A stretch of 9,638 bases of DNA from Bacillota bacterium. GTDB lineage: Bacteria > Bacillota > Dehalobacteriia > UBA4068 > UBA4997. How positions within the stretch are numbered: position 1 is the stretch's first letter; each line of letters starts with the position of its first letter. Below, in pieces: positions 1 to 5,676 of this stretch. The notes beneath the pieces were generated by a model that was given only the letters and a program-made list of their open reading frames with translations, searched no databases and was not told the origin of the DNA. The DNA lies in NCBI GenBank assembly GCA_017398165.1, contig JAFQHB010000221.1, positions 1 to 9,638 on the forward strand. Reading direction: 5' to 3'. The translations under genes were made by a program, and so were the position numbers.

Positions 1-20
1 CCCACCCCATTTAGTTTTTA

Positions 21-84
21 CCCCGCTCGTGCAGGCTGGATGCTGCGCCCTTGCAGGGCTGGCATCGGCGCTGCACGAGCGGGG
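21..84. repeat. Nested inverted repeat / extended hairpin 1
   Basis: A perfect 14-bp inverted repeat (CCCCGCTCGTGCAG at 21-34, complement at 71-84) encloses a second stem (GATGC 39-43 with GCATC 62-66) and a third (GCCC 47-50 with GGGC 56-59) around a TTGCA loop. Small internal loops of 4x4 and 3x2 bases separate the stems. Neither strand has a T-run after the outer stem, so this is not an ordinary intrinsic terminator. It may be part of a structured RNA or a palindromic interspersed repeat. The fold is seen directly; the role is not known. Confidence 0.6.
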
Positions 85-150
85 CAAGGGAGCAAGCTTA
101 TAGTTAGGTCTGTACCAAACCTGACTGTAGAATCCTTAAAACTGCCCCAG

Positions 151-213
151 CCTGCGCGCAACAGCAACAGTGCAAGCCCCATAGGGGCGTAGCACTAAGC
201 GTTGCGCGCAAGG
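151..213. repeat. Nested inverted repeat / extended hairpin 2
   Basis: GCGCGCAAC (154-162) pairs perfectly with GTTGCGCGC (201-209), and flanking bases extend the stem. Inside it AGTGC (169-173) pairs with GCACT (192-196), and inside that GCCCC (176-180) pairs with GGGGC (184-188) around ATA. The layout of three coaxial stems with short internal loops resembles hairpin 1, although the sequences differ. No T-run follows on either strand. Together with hairpins 1 and 3 it fills the gene-free stretch downstream of the PFOR terminator. Confidence 0.6.
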
Positions 214-246
214 CAGAAAAATTTTTCAATAAAAGGGAGGCAAGGA

Positions 247-278
247 GCCCCGACAGGGGCGGAAGTGCCCGTAAGGGT
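247..278 (+). repeat. Pair of small GC hairpins with GNNA-type loops
   Basis: GCCCC-GACA-GGGGC (247-260) is followed by GCCC-GTAA-GGGT (267-278, closed by one G-U pair). Read as plus-strand RNA, GTAA is a GNRA tetraloop and GACA a GNNA loop; the minus-strand loops (TTAC, TGTC) are not of a stable class. This mildly favours a plus-strand RNA. The first GCCCC could instead pair with GGGGC at 282-286. A plus-strand transcript would run into the hairpin at 346-380. No promoter for it was recognised. Confidence 0.4.
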
Positions 279-343
279 AGTGGGGCGACGGAAAGAAACG
301 GAAGCGGTACACCCAAAAAATCTCTTACGTTTTTATAAACTAC

Positions 344-386
344 AAAAAAGAGTGCAATCCCCAGCGGACTGCACTCTTTTCTTTAT
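344..386. terminator. Bidirectional rho-independent terminator of the PFOR gene
   Basis: AAAAGAGTGCA (346-356) pairs perfectly with TGCACTCTTTT (370-380), with a further TCC/GGA pairing inside the loop. On the minus strand the stem is followed by a run of six T (complement of 344-349), about 25 bases beyond the PFOR stop codon, so it should end the PFOR transcript. On the plus strand the stem runs into TTTTCTTTATT, so it could also stop transcription from the left. Confidence 0.85.
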
Positions 387-406
387 TCTCTATTCTTTAC
401 TACTAT

Positions 407-3400
407 CTATTCCTGCTCCGCCAGACGTTTGTAGCCCTCATAACGCTCTCTGGCGTCACGCGCTGTCTTGGCGAAGAGTTCCTCGGCCTGATCGGGCGCA
501 ATCTTGAACAGGCTGTCGTAGCGTACCTCACCCAGCAGGAACTCACGCAGATCACCGGTCGGCTCTTTGCTGTCCAGCACGAAAGCCTTCTTATCAGTGC
601 CCACCAGCTCGGGATTATAGCGATAGAGATGCCAATAACCGGCCTTGACGGCTTTGTTCATTTCCTCCATAGCTTTGCTCATACCGGCCTTTACACCGTG
701 ATTGATACAGGTGCTGTACGCAATCACCAGCGAAGGCCCGTTATAAGCCTCGGCCTCTTTCAGGGCTTTCAGGGTCTGGTTCATATCCGCACCCATCGCG
801 ATCTGGGCAACGTAAACGTAGCCGTAGCTCATCGCCATCATACCGAGATCCTTCTTCTTGGTGCGCTTGCCGCTGACGGAGAACTTGGCAATAGCCGAAG
901 TCGGCGTGGATTTCGAGCTCTGGCCGCCGGTGTTGGAGTACACCTCGGTATCGAATACCAGCACGTTGACGTTCTCGCCGCTGGCCAATACGTGATCCAG
1001 ACCGCCGTAACCGATATCATAAGCCCAGCCATCGCCGCCGAAAATCCAAATGGACTGTTTGACAAGATGATCTTTCTGCTGCAGTATCTCCTGCAGAGCG
1101 GCGTCCTCGCTGGCCTCCAGCACAGGCAGCAGCTCGGCAGCAGCCTGTTTGCTGGCTTCGCAATCATCAAAAGCATCCAGCCAGGCCTGCAGTCTGGCAG
1201 CCACATCATCGGGCTGACCGGCCGCCAGAGCCTGCTCTACAGTATGGCGCAGGCGTTCTCTCTGCTGTTTGACCGAAAGCGCAATACCCAGGCCGTATTC
1301 GGCATTATCCTCAAAAAGGCTGTTGCCCCAGGCCGGACCCTGGCCGCAGGCATTGGTGGTATAGGGCATAGCCGGCACCGAAGCACCCCAGATGGAGGAG
1401 CAGCCGGTAGCATTGGCGATGATCATATGGTCGCCGAACATCTGGGTCACCAGTTTGGCATAGGGTGTCTCGCCGCAGCCGGCACACGCACCGGAGAACT
1501 CCAGATAGGGCTGGCGGAACTGCGTATTCTTGACGTTATCCGCCTTGATAATATCATCCTTATAAGGCACGGTGACAGCATAATCCCAGTTGGCCACATC
1601 GGGGCTGTTATGATCCATCTCCACCATCTTCAGGGCTTTCTGCTTGGCGGGGCATACCTCTACACAGCTCGCGCAGCCCTGGCAATCCAGCGGGCTCACC
1701 TGCAGGCGGACCTCCATACCCTCCAGTCCTTTACCGATAGCCTTGCGGGTAGTGAAGGTATCGGGCGCAGCGGCTTTTTCCTCATCCGTCACCAGGATGG
1801 GACGGATAGCCGCGTGCGGGCAGACCATCGCACAGCGGTTGCACTGGATGCAGTTCTCCGGGATCCACTCGGGGACGAAATTGGCCACACCGCGCTTCTC
1901 ATACTGCGAAGTACCGACGGGGAAAGTACCGTCGGCCGTATCCATAAAGGCGCTGACCGGCAGCTTGTCTCCCTGCTGGGCGTTGATCGGGTCGAGGATA
2001 TTCTGCGCATAGGCACTGCGCTCCGCCCCGGATTTGGCAGCCACAGCGGTATCAGCGGCATCCCGCCAGGTCTCCGGCACTGCTACACGGTTCAGGCGTT
2101 CAATACCCGCCAGCACTGCTTTTTTATTCATATCCACGATGTTCTGACCCTTGCGGCCGTAGGCGTGCTCGATGCTGTCCTCCAGCGCCGCTACCGCAGT
2201 CTCGATCGGGATGATATTTGCCAGCTTGAAGAACGCGCTCTGCATAATCATATTGGTGCGGTTGCCCAGACCCAGCTCACGGGCGATGCCGGGGGCATCG
2301 ATAGTATAGAACTGAATGTCATTGGCCGCGATATAACGCTTCATAGCGGCAGGCAGCTCCCGCTCCATCTCTTCCGCCGTCCAGCGGCAGCTCAGCAGGA
2401 AGATACCGCCGGGCTTCAAGCCCTCCAACAGATCATATGTATTGACATACGAAGCCTGCGAGCAGGAAACGAAATCCGCCTGACGGATCAGATAAGGAGC
2501 CTTGATCTTCTCCTGCCCAAAGCGCAGGTGAGAGATGGTAATACCGCCGGATTTTTTGCTGTCATAGGCGAAGTATGCCTGAGCGTTCAGCTCGGTATTG
2601 TCATTGATGATGCCGACCGCCTGTTTGTTGGCGCCGACAGTACCATCCGAGCCGAGCCCCCAGAATTTGCACTGGATAGTGCCGGCAGGCAGCATATCGG
2701 GCATATCAGGCTCTGCCTCCAGAGAGGTATGGTAGACGTCGTCGTTAATAGCCACAGTGAAATCACGCTTGGGCTGATCAGCCGCCAGATTATTGAATAC
2801 ACCCACGATATCCGCCGGTACGGTATCCTTGGAAGCCAGACCGTAACGACCGCCGATAACGGTAACAGGGCGGCCGGCCAGCGCCATAGCCACATCCTGA
2901 TGCAAAGGTGTGCCGATAGCACCCGGTACTTTGATGCGATCCAGCACAGCTACGCGTTGTACAGTCTCCGGCAATACCGAGAGCATATATTCTGCCGCAA
3001 AAGGACGGAACAAACGCACCTGCAGGAAGCCGACCTTGCGGCCCTGCGCCAGCAGATAATCCACCGCCTGATAGGTCACCTCGCTGATCGAGCCCATAGC
3101 CACGATAACATCGGTAGCATCCGGTGCGCCGTAATAATCAAAAGGATGATACTCGCGGCCGGTCAGCTCACTGACCTGACGCATATAATCAGCCACGATG
3201 GCAGGCAGTGCCATATGGTACTTATTGCCGGCCTCTTTCGACTGGAAGAAAATATCAGGGTTGGTAGCAGTACCCTTGACAGTGGGATGCCCGGAATTAA
3301 GCGCCCGCGCACGGAAATCACGCAGTGCCTGCTGATCCAGCATCGAGGCCAGATCATCATAATCCCAGATATCGATCTTCTGCTGCTCATGCGATGTACG

Positions 3401-3928
3401 GAAGCCATCGAAGAAATGCAGGAAAGGCAGACTGCCCTTGATAGCCGCCAGATGGGCCACCGCCGCCAGATCCATAGCCTCCTGCACACTGGCCGAGCAC
3501 AGCATGGCAAAGCCGGTCTGGCTGCAGGCCATCACGTCGCTGTGATCGCCAAAAATGCTGAGCGTATGGCCGGCAATAGTACGCGCCGAAACATGCATCA
3601 CACCGGGCAGCAGCTCACCCGCGATCTTATACATATTGGGGATCATCAGCAGCAGACCCTGCGAAGCAGTAAAGGTAGAAGCCAGCGCACCTGCCGCCAG
3701 CGCACCGTGAAAAGCACCCGCAGCGCCGCCCTCGGACTGCATCTCGGTGATCGAGACCTGCTGGCCAAAAATATTTTTGCGGCCGGCGGCCTGCCACTCG
3801 TCTACGTATTCCGCCATAGTTGATGACGGAGTGATGGGGTAAATAGCCGCGACATCAGTAAAAGCGTAAGCTACATAAGCCGCCGCCTGATTACCGTCCA
3901 TCGTTGCCTGAAGTTTTTGTTTTGCCAT
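407..3928 (-). CDS. nifJ: Pyruvate:ferredoxin (flavodoxin) oxidoreductase, single-chain
   Basis: This cytoplasmic enzyme oxidatively decarboxylates pyruvate to acetyl-CoA and CO2, passing electrons to ferredoxin or flavodoxin; it is central to anaerobic pyruvate metabolism. The 1173-aa chain has the usual fused order: pyruvate-site half (YPITPSS at 30-36; T33, E66 and R116 match the known active-site Thr, Glu and Arg), middle domains, a two-[4Fe-4S] ferredoxin domain (C693/C696/C699/C703 and C749/C752/C755/C759), and a thiamine-diphosphate domain (GDGW at 965, YSNTGG with N999). C815, C818, C843 and C1074 match the proximal-cluster ligands. The spacing agrees with the Desulfovibrio africanus enzyme within about three residues, so it looks intact and active. 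The start is the ATG giving MAKQKLQATMDGN, as is usual in the family; a GGAAAGGG site lies 13 bases upstream, so TTG at 3934 is possible. It has its own terminator and is probably monocistronic. The alternative symbol is por. Confidence 0.97.
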   Translation of the reverse strand: MAKQKLQATMDGNQAAAYVAYAFTDVAAIYPITPSSTMAEYVDEWQAAGRKNIFGQQVSITEMQSEGGAAGAFHGALAAGALASTFTASQGLLLMIPNMYKIAGELLPGVMHVSARTIAGHTLSIFGDHSDVMACSQTGFAMLCSASVQEAMDLAAVAHLAAIKGSLPFLHFFDGFRTSHEQQKIDIWDYDDLASMLDQQALRDFRARALNSGHPTVKGTATNPDIFFQSKEAGNKYHMALPAIVADYMRQVSELTGREYHPFDYYGAPDATDVIVAMGSISEVTYQAVDYLLAQGRKVGFLQVRLFRPFAAEYMLSVLPETVQRVAVLDRIKVPGAIGTPLHQDVAMALAGRPVTVIGGRYGLASKDTVPADIVGVFNNLAADQPKRDFTVAINDDVYHTSLEAEPDMPDMLPAGTIQCKFWGLGSDGTVGANKQAVGIINDNTELNAQAYFAYDSKKSGGITISHLRFGQEKIKAPYLIRQADFVSCSQASYVNTYDLLEGLKPGGIFLLSCRWTAEEMERELPAAMKRYIAANDIQFYTIDAPGIARELGLGNRTNMIMQSAFFKLANIIPIETAVAALEDSIEHAYGRKGQNIVDMNKKAVLAGIERLNRVAVPETWRDAADTAVAAKSGAERSAYAQNILDPINAQQGDKLPVSAFMDTADGTFPVGTSQYEKRGVANFVPEWIPENCIQCNRCAMVCPHAAIRPILVTDEEKAAAPDTFTTRKAIGKGLEGMEVRLQVSPLDCQGCASCVEVCPAKQKALKMVEMDHNSPDVANWDYAVTVPYKDDIIKADNVKNTQFRQPYLEFSGACAGCGETPYAKLVTQMFGDHMIIANATGCSSIWGASVPAMPYTTNACGQGPAWGNSLFEDNAEYGLGIALSVKQQRERLRHTVEQALAAGQPDDVAARLQAWLDAFDDCEASKQAAAELLPVLEASEDAALQEILQQKDHLVKQSIWIFGGDGWAYDIGYGGLDHVLASGENVNVLVFDTEVYSNTGGQSSKSTPTSAIAKFSVSGKRTKKKDLGMMAMSYGYVYVAQIAMGADMNQTLKALKEAEAYNGPSLVIAYSTCINHGVKAGMSKAMEEMNKAVKAGYWHLYRYNPELVGTDKKAFVLDSKEPTGDLREFLLGEVRYDSLFKIAPDQAEELFAKTARDARERYEGYKRLAEQE

Positions 3929-4021
3929 TATCAAAATCAAACCCTTTCCGAAAAATAAGTTGTGTTAATTCCCATAAAAATGATAAGCCCCGATCCCGAC
4001 CCTCAGATCAAAAAAACGCCC

Positions 4022-4282
4022 TCACGCGACGAATTGCAGTGCGGCTGCCAGCGCCGTCCCCGGCAAGCCCAGGCAGCCCCCGGCCAGCAGAGTTACGGCA
4101 TTGACCGGCACCGAAAAACCCAACTGCGGCGCCAGATAATTGATCAGAGCCAGAGAACCATAGCCCAGAGTAAAATTCGCCGCCACCACACCCATAGACC
4201 GCCAGAGCCCCACCCCCAGCAGCGAGCCCAAAAGCAGCAGCGCCACAGCCAAAACAGCTATATAAAACAATCCAACCGGCAT
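4022..4282 (-). CDS. bofA: BofA-family small membrane protein (pro-sigma-K processing inhibitor family)
   Basis: This 86-aa, very hydrophobic protein has two to three membrane segments (about 5-27, 31-50 and 62-84). The C-terminal block VPVNAVTLLAGGCLGLPG (58-75) is the conserved BofA signature; B. subtilis BofA is of similar length (87 aa). In Bacillus, BofA sits in the outer forespore membrane and holds the SpoIVFB protease inactive, delaying pro-sigma-K cleavage. Whether this relative does so cannot be told, because no sporulation gene is in view and non-sporulating anaerobes also keep family members. The start at 4282 is preferred because GAAAGGAG lies nine bases upstream; the ATG at 4291 abuts that site and is too close. 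It is upstream of and co-directional with the PFOR gene, with about 93 bases between them. A weak stem ending in GGCG then seven T at its stop codon may separate the transcripts. Confidence 0.85.
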   Translation of the reverse strand: MPVGLFYIAVLAVALLLLGSLLGVGLWRSMGVVAANFTLGYGSLALINYLAPQLGFSVPVNAVTLLAGGCLGLPGTALAAALQFVA

Positions 4283-4336
4283 AAACGACATCTCCTTTCG
4301 ACCAGTCCACCATTAAAAGCTATGGCCGCAAGGCAG

Positions 4337-4365
4337 ATAATATGCCGGAGGGTTTGCGCTGTTTA
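4337..4365 (-). promoter_or_regulatory. Probable promoter of the bofA-like gene
   Basis: On the minus strand TAAACA (-35, 4365-4360) and TATTAT (-10, 4342-4337) are 17 bases apart, matching the vegetative consensus at four and five of six positions. Transcription would begin near 4330 and leave a leader of about 48 bases. It is the best-spaced pair seen upstream of the gene, but short A+T-rich matches arise easily by chance. Confidence 0.4.
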
Positions 4366-4606
4366 TCATCCGAGACTTCTTCGTTTATTATTGTGCCATA
4401 TAACATCGAAAAAAACAATACTTTGCCGACGCAAATTTATACCAGACAGCCTATTTTTTCTCTCCACGGCTGGTCATACCGCCAAAATGCACCCCGTCCT
4501 CCCGGTGCCCAGCCTATCCGTCCCCCAATCATCAGCCACCCACCCCTCTGAGAGCGACCCCGTAAAAAAAATCTGAAAAATTTTTGAAAAACTTTATCAA
4601 AACCCC
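4366..4606. other. Gene-free stretch with a G-rich block on the minus strand
   Basis: No plausible gene was found between the bofA promoter and the tRNA promoter; the short open frames lack ribosome binding sites and recognisable sequence. Bases 4492-4561 are C-rich on the plus strand, with repeated CCC, CCCC and CCCCC runs, so the minus strand carries at least six G-runs of three or more with loops of 1-12 bases. A G-quadruplex is possible there. Bases 4565-4600 are A/T tracts just upstream of the tRNA promoter and may act as an UP element. Confidence 0.4.
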
Positions 4607-4635
4607 TTGACGAAACCCACCATTCGTGTTATTAT
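4607..4635 (+). promoter_or_regulatory. Promoter of tRNA-Leu
   Basis: TTGACG (4607-4612) and TATTAT (4630-4635) are separated by exactly 17 bases, each one mismatch from the vegetative consensus. A/T tracts immediately upstream (about 4565-4600) would suit an UP element. Transcription should start near 4642, about seven bases before the mature tRNA. Confidence 0.85.
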
Positions 4636-4648
4636 ATACAAGCAGCTT

Positions 4649-4735
4649 GCGGATGTGGCGGAATTGGCAGACGCGCTAGATTCAGGTTCTAGTGAGCATT
4701 GGTTCGTGGGGGTTCAAGTCCCTTCATCCGCACCA
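4649..4735 (+). tRNA. tRNA-Leu (anticodon CAG)
   Basis: This 87-base tRNA reads CUG leucine codons. The acceptor stem GCGGATG pairs with CATCCGC (4725-4731), followed by discriminator A and an encoded CCA (4733-4735). The anticodon stem is CTAGA/TCTAG around loop TTCAGGT, with anticodon CAG at 4683-4685. A long variable arm (GAGC/GTTC, 4694-4705) marks it as a class II tRNA. The T arm has loop TTCAAGT (4713-4719) on a stem with two G-U pairs. It stands alone with its own promoter and terminator. Confidence 0.97.
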
Positions 4736-4738
4736 CGC

Positions 4739-4775
4739 AAAAGCCTTTCTCATTACGAGAAGGGCTTTTTGTTTT
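4739..4775. terminator. Shared bidirectional terminator of tRNA-Leu and the convergent gene
   Basis: AAGCCTTTCTC (4741-4751) pairs with GAGAAGGGCTT (4757-4767) through one G-T wobble, with loop ATTAC. The plus strand continues TTTTTGTTTT, ending the tRNA transcript. The minus strand continues into TTTTGCG, so it can also end the convergent gene whose stop codon is at 4798. Confidence 0.9.
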
Positions 4776-4781
4776 ATGTTT

Positions 4782-4816
4782 ATACAGTTTGCTGTATCTA
4801 TAAATTTTGCTGTATC
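4782..4816. repeat. Small inverted repeat and 11-bp direct repeat at the end of the unknown gene
   Basis: ATACAG-TTTG-CTGTAT (4782-4797) is a perfect 6-bp inverted repeat. TTTGCTGTATC occurs twice, at 4788-4798 and 4806-4816, spanning the stop codon of the convergent gene. This looks like a small slippage duplication; no function is evident. Confidence 0.5.
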
Positions 4817-5223
4817 GTATTATCCGCATTCTCACACGCCTTGACGCCCAGAGTACAATGCGTTTGACCCGGCAGAAATTTAGCGCGCGAGTGCGTCAAC
4901 GGAAATTTGCCGCGCTCAGAGAACGGCAGGTTCTGCCAGATATCACCGCTCGTCTCCCTTCGCAGCATAATAGCATCATCTTCCGTAATATCACCTAATG
5001 GCTGAAGGCGCATCGTTATACTTACGCTGACAATATGCAGCGTACACTCCTGCAATTTATCGCGATAGAGTATAGCTTCTTTATCGTGCCATTTATTAGA
5101 AAGATAATGATAAAGCTCCGGGTACTCCTCCCAATCATAAGAAAAACGGAAGCTATCTTCGCCGGACAATTTTCTTTCATGCAGCGCCTCTACAACAAAA
5201 TTATTATCAATGACAGCTTCCAT
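4798..5223 (-). CDS. Hypothetical protein, 141 aa
   Basis: This gene was not recognised. It is a soluble-looking protein without signal peptide or membrane segment, rich in charged and aromatic residues in its first 60 residues. The start is supported by AAAGGGGG about seven bases before the ATG. A possible extended -10 (TGGTAATAT, minus strand near 5248-5256) lies upstream, and the shared hairpin at 4741-4767 ends the transcript, so it appears to be an independent gene. The segment around residues 60-90, a predicted beta strand followed by LGDITEDDAI, recalls the strand-plus-ITEEDA pattern of ASCH/PUA-like RNA-binding domains, but the N-terminal part does not obviously fit. That resemblance is a weak hint only. 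It is convergent with tRNA-Leu and shows no operon partner. Confidence 0.65.
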   Translation of the reverse strand: MEAVIDNNFVVEALHERKLSGEDSFRFSYDWEEYPELYHYLSNKWHDKEAILYRDKLQECTLHIVSVSITMRLQPLGDITEDDAIMLRRETSGDIWQNLPFSERGKFPLTHSRAKFLPGQTHCTLGVKACENADNTIQQNL

Positions 5224-5230
5224 TTTTAAG

Positions 5231-5238
5231 CCCCCTTT
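5231..5238 (-). promoter_or_regulatory. Ribosome binding site of the 141-aa gene
   Basis: On the minus strand AAAGGGGG lies seven bases upstream of the ATG at 5223. It decides the start of an otherwise unrecognised gene. Confidence 0.6.
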
Positions 5239-5333
5239 GCCTGTTTATATATTACCACAAAAGTCGGTTCGGTTACATATTTTTACAAATTTCCTAAACT
5301 TTCTTTTTCGTTTCTATATACAAATCCAAACAC

Positions 5334-5375
5334 AAAAATCCAGACCCTACGCAATAACGCCGGGTCTGGTTTTTT
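5334..5375 (-). terminator. Rho-independent terminator downstream of the small 65-aa frame
   Basis: CCAGACCC (5340-5347) pairs perfectly with GGGTCTGG (5362-5369) across a 14-base loop. On the minus strand the stem is followed by ATTTTTG; on the plus strand by TTTTTTGTTTT, so it could act both ways. It lies about 40 bases beyond the stop codon of the 65-aa frame, which suggests that the region is or was transcribed from the right. No plus-strand gene precedes it closely. Confidence 0.75.
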
Positions 5376-5407
5376 GTTTTGTATTATTTACCATAGTCAA
5401 TTTTTTA

Positions 5408-5605
5408 CTACGGCCAATTTTCAACCCTTTCATGCATACCACCGTTTTTATCCAATCTATAATAGCCATAGCTATCGATAAAAACATCTCTATCAATTAG
5501 ATTATTCTCAAAAAATCCATTACGACTATAACCAACTGTATAAACACCGTCATCACGCACAGCTATACCCGTTTGCGGCAGCAAAGTTCGAAAACTAACC
5601 GTCAT
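5408..5605 (-). CDS. Doubtful small hypothetical protein or gene remnant, 65 aa
   Basis: The frame encodes 65 residues with no signal peptide, membrane segment or recognised domain; its middle is rich in Tyr, Asp, Asn and Gly and looks like part of a larger beta-rich protein. The ATG lies only a few bases after the strong hairpin at 5612-5656, with no convincing ribosome binding site (CTTGGGATA precedes the ATG), and an in-frame TAA inside the hairpin loop rules out a longer product. It does have its own downstream terminator. It may be a 3' fragment of a gene lost when the neighbouring gene moved in, or a real small gene translated from read-through. Both readings are inference. Confidence 0.35.
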   Translation of the reverse strand: MTVSFRTLLPQTGIAVRDDGVYTVGYSRNGFFENNLIDRDVFIDSYGYYRLDKNGGMHERVENWP

Positions 5606-5611
5606 TATCCC

Positions 5612-5656
5612 AAGAAAAGATGCGCCACGGATTTATTCCGTGGCGCATCTTTTCTT
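5612..5656 (-). terminator. Strong terminator of the 542-aa secreted-protein gene
   Basis: Two 20-bp arms (5612-5631 and 5637-5656) are perfectly complementary with a five-base loop, GC-rich near the loop and A/T-rich at the base. On the minus strand the descending arm ends in CTTTTCTT. It begins about 20 bases after the stop codon at 5677. A 10-bp near-repeat (TATCTATCA at 5661 and 5671) lies between stop and stem. The long perfect palindrome could act in both directions. Confidence 0.85.
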
Positions 5657-5676
5657 ACCTTATCTATCAATATCTA

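Noticed and set aside
21..84. Hairpin 1 as a terminator of a gene left of the window
   Set aside because: No T-run follows the stem on either strand, and the multi-stem shape with a 36-base interior is unlike intrinsic terminators.
104..316. A 70-codon minus-strand frame, and an overlapping plus-strand frame at 202-507
   Set aside because: Both cross the nested hairpins, are low in complexity (Leu/Pro/Ala- or Arg-rich), lack ribosome binding sites, and one runs through the PFOR terminator.
629..3823. A 1064-codon open frame on the plus strand, antisense to PFOR
   Set aside because: It shares the codon register of the PFOR gene, where stops appear only if PFOR used TTA, CTA or TCA codons. 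A highly expressed, biased gene avoids those, so the open frame is a by-product. The translation resembles no protein and has no ribosome binding site.
3962..4576. A 204-codon plus-strand frame across the bofA gene
   Set aside because: It is antisense to the BofA-family gene, has a His/Gln/Arg-rich composition typical of a shadow frame, and no ribosome binding site was seen.
4607..4867. An 86-codon plus-strand frame running through tRNA-Leu
   Set aside because: The peptide containing ADVAELADALDSGSS is the well-known false translation of a tRNA-Leu gene; the tRNA structure explains the sequence fully.
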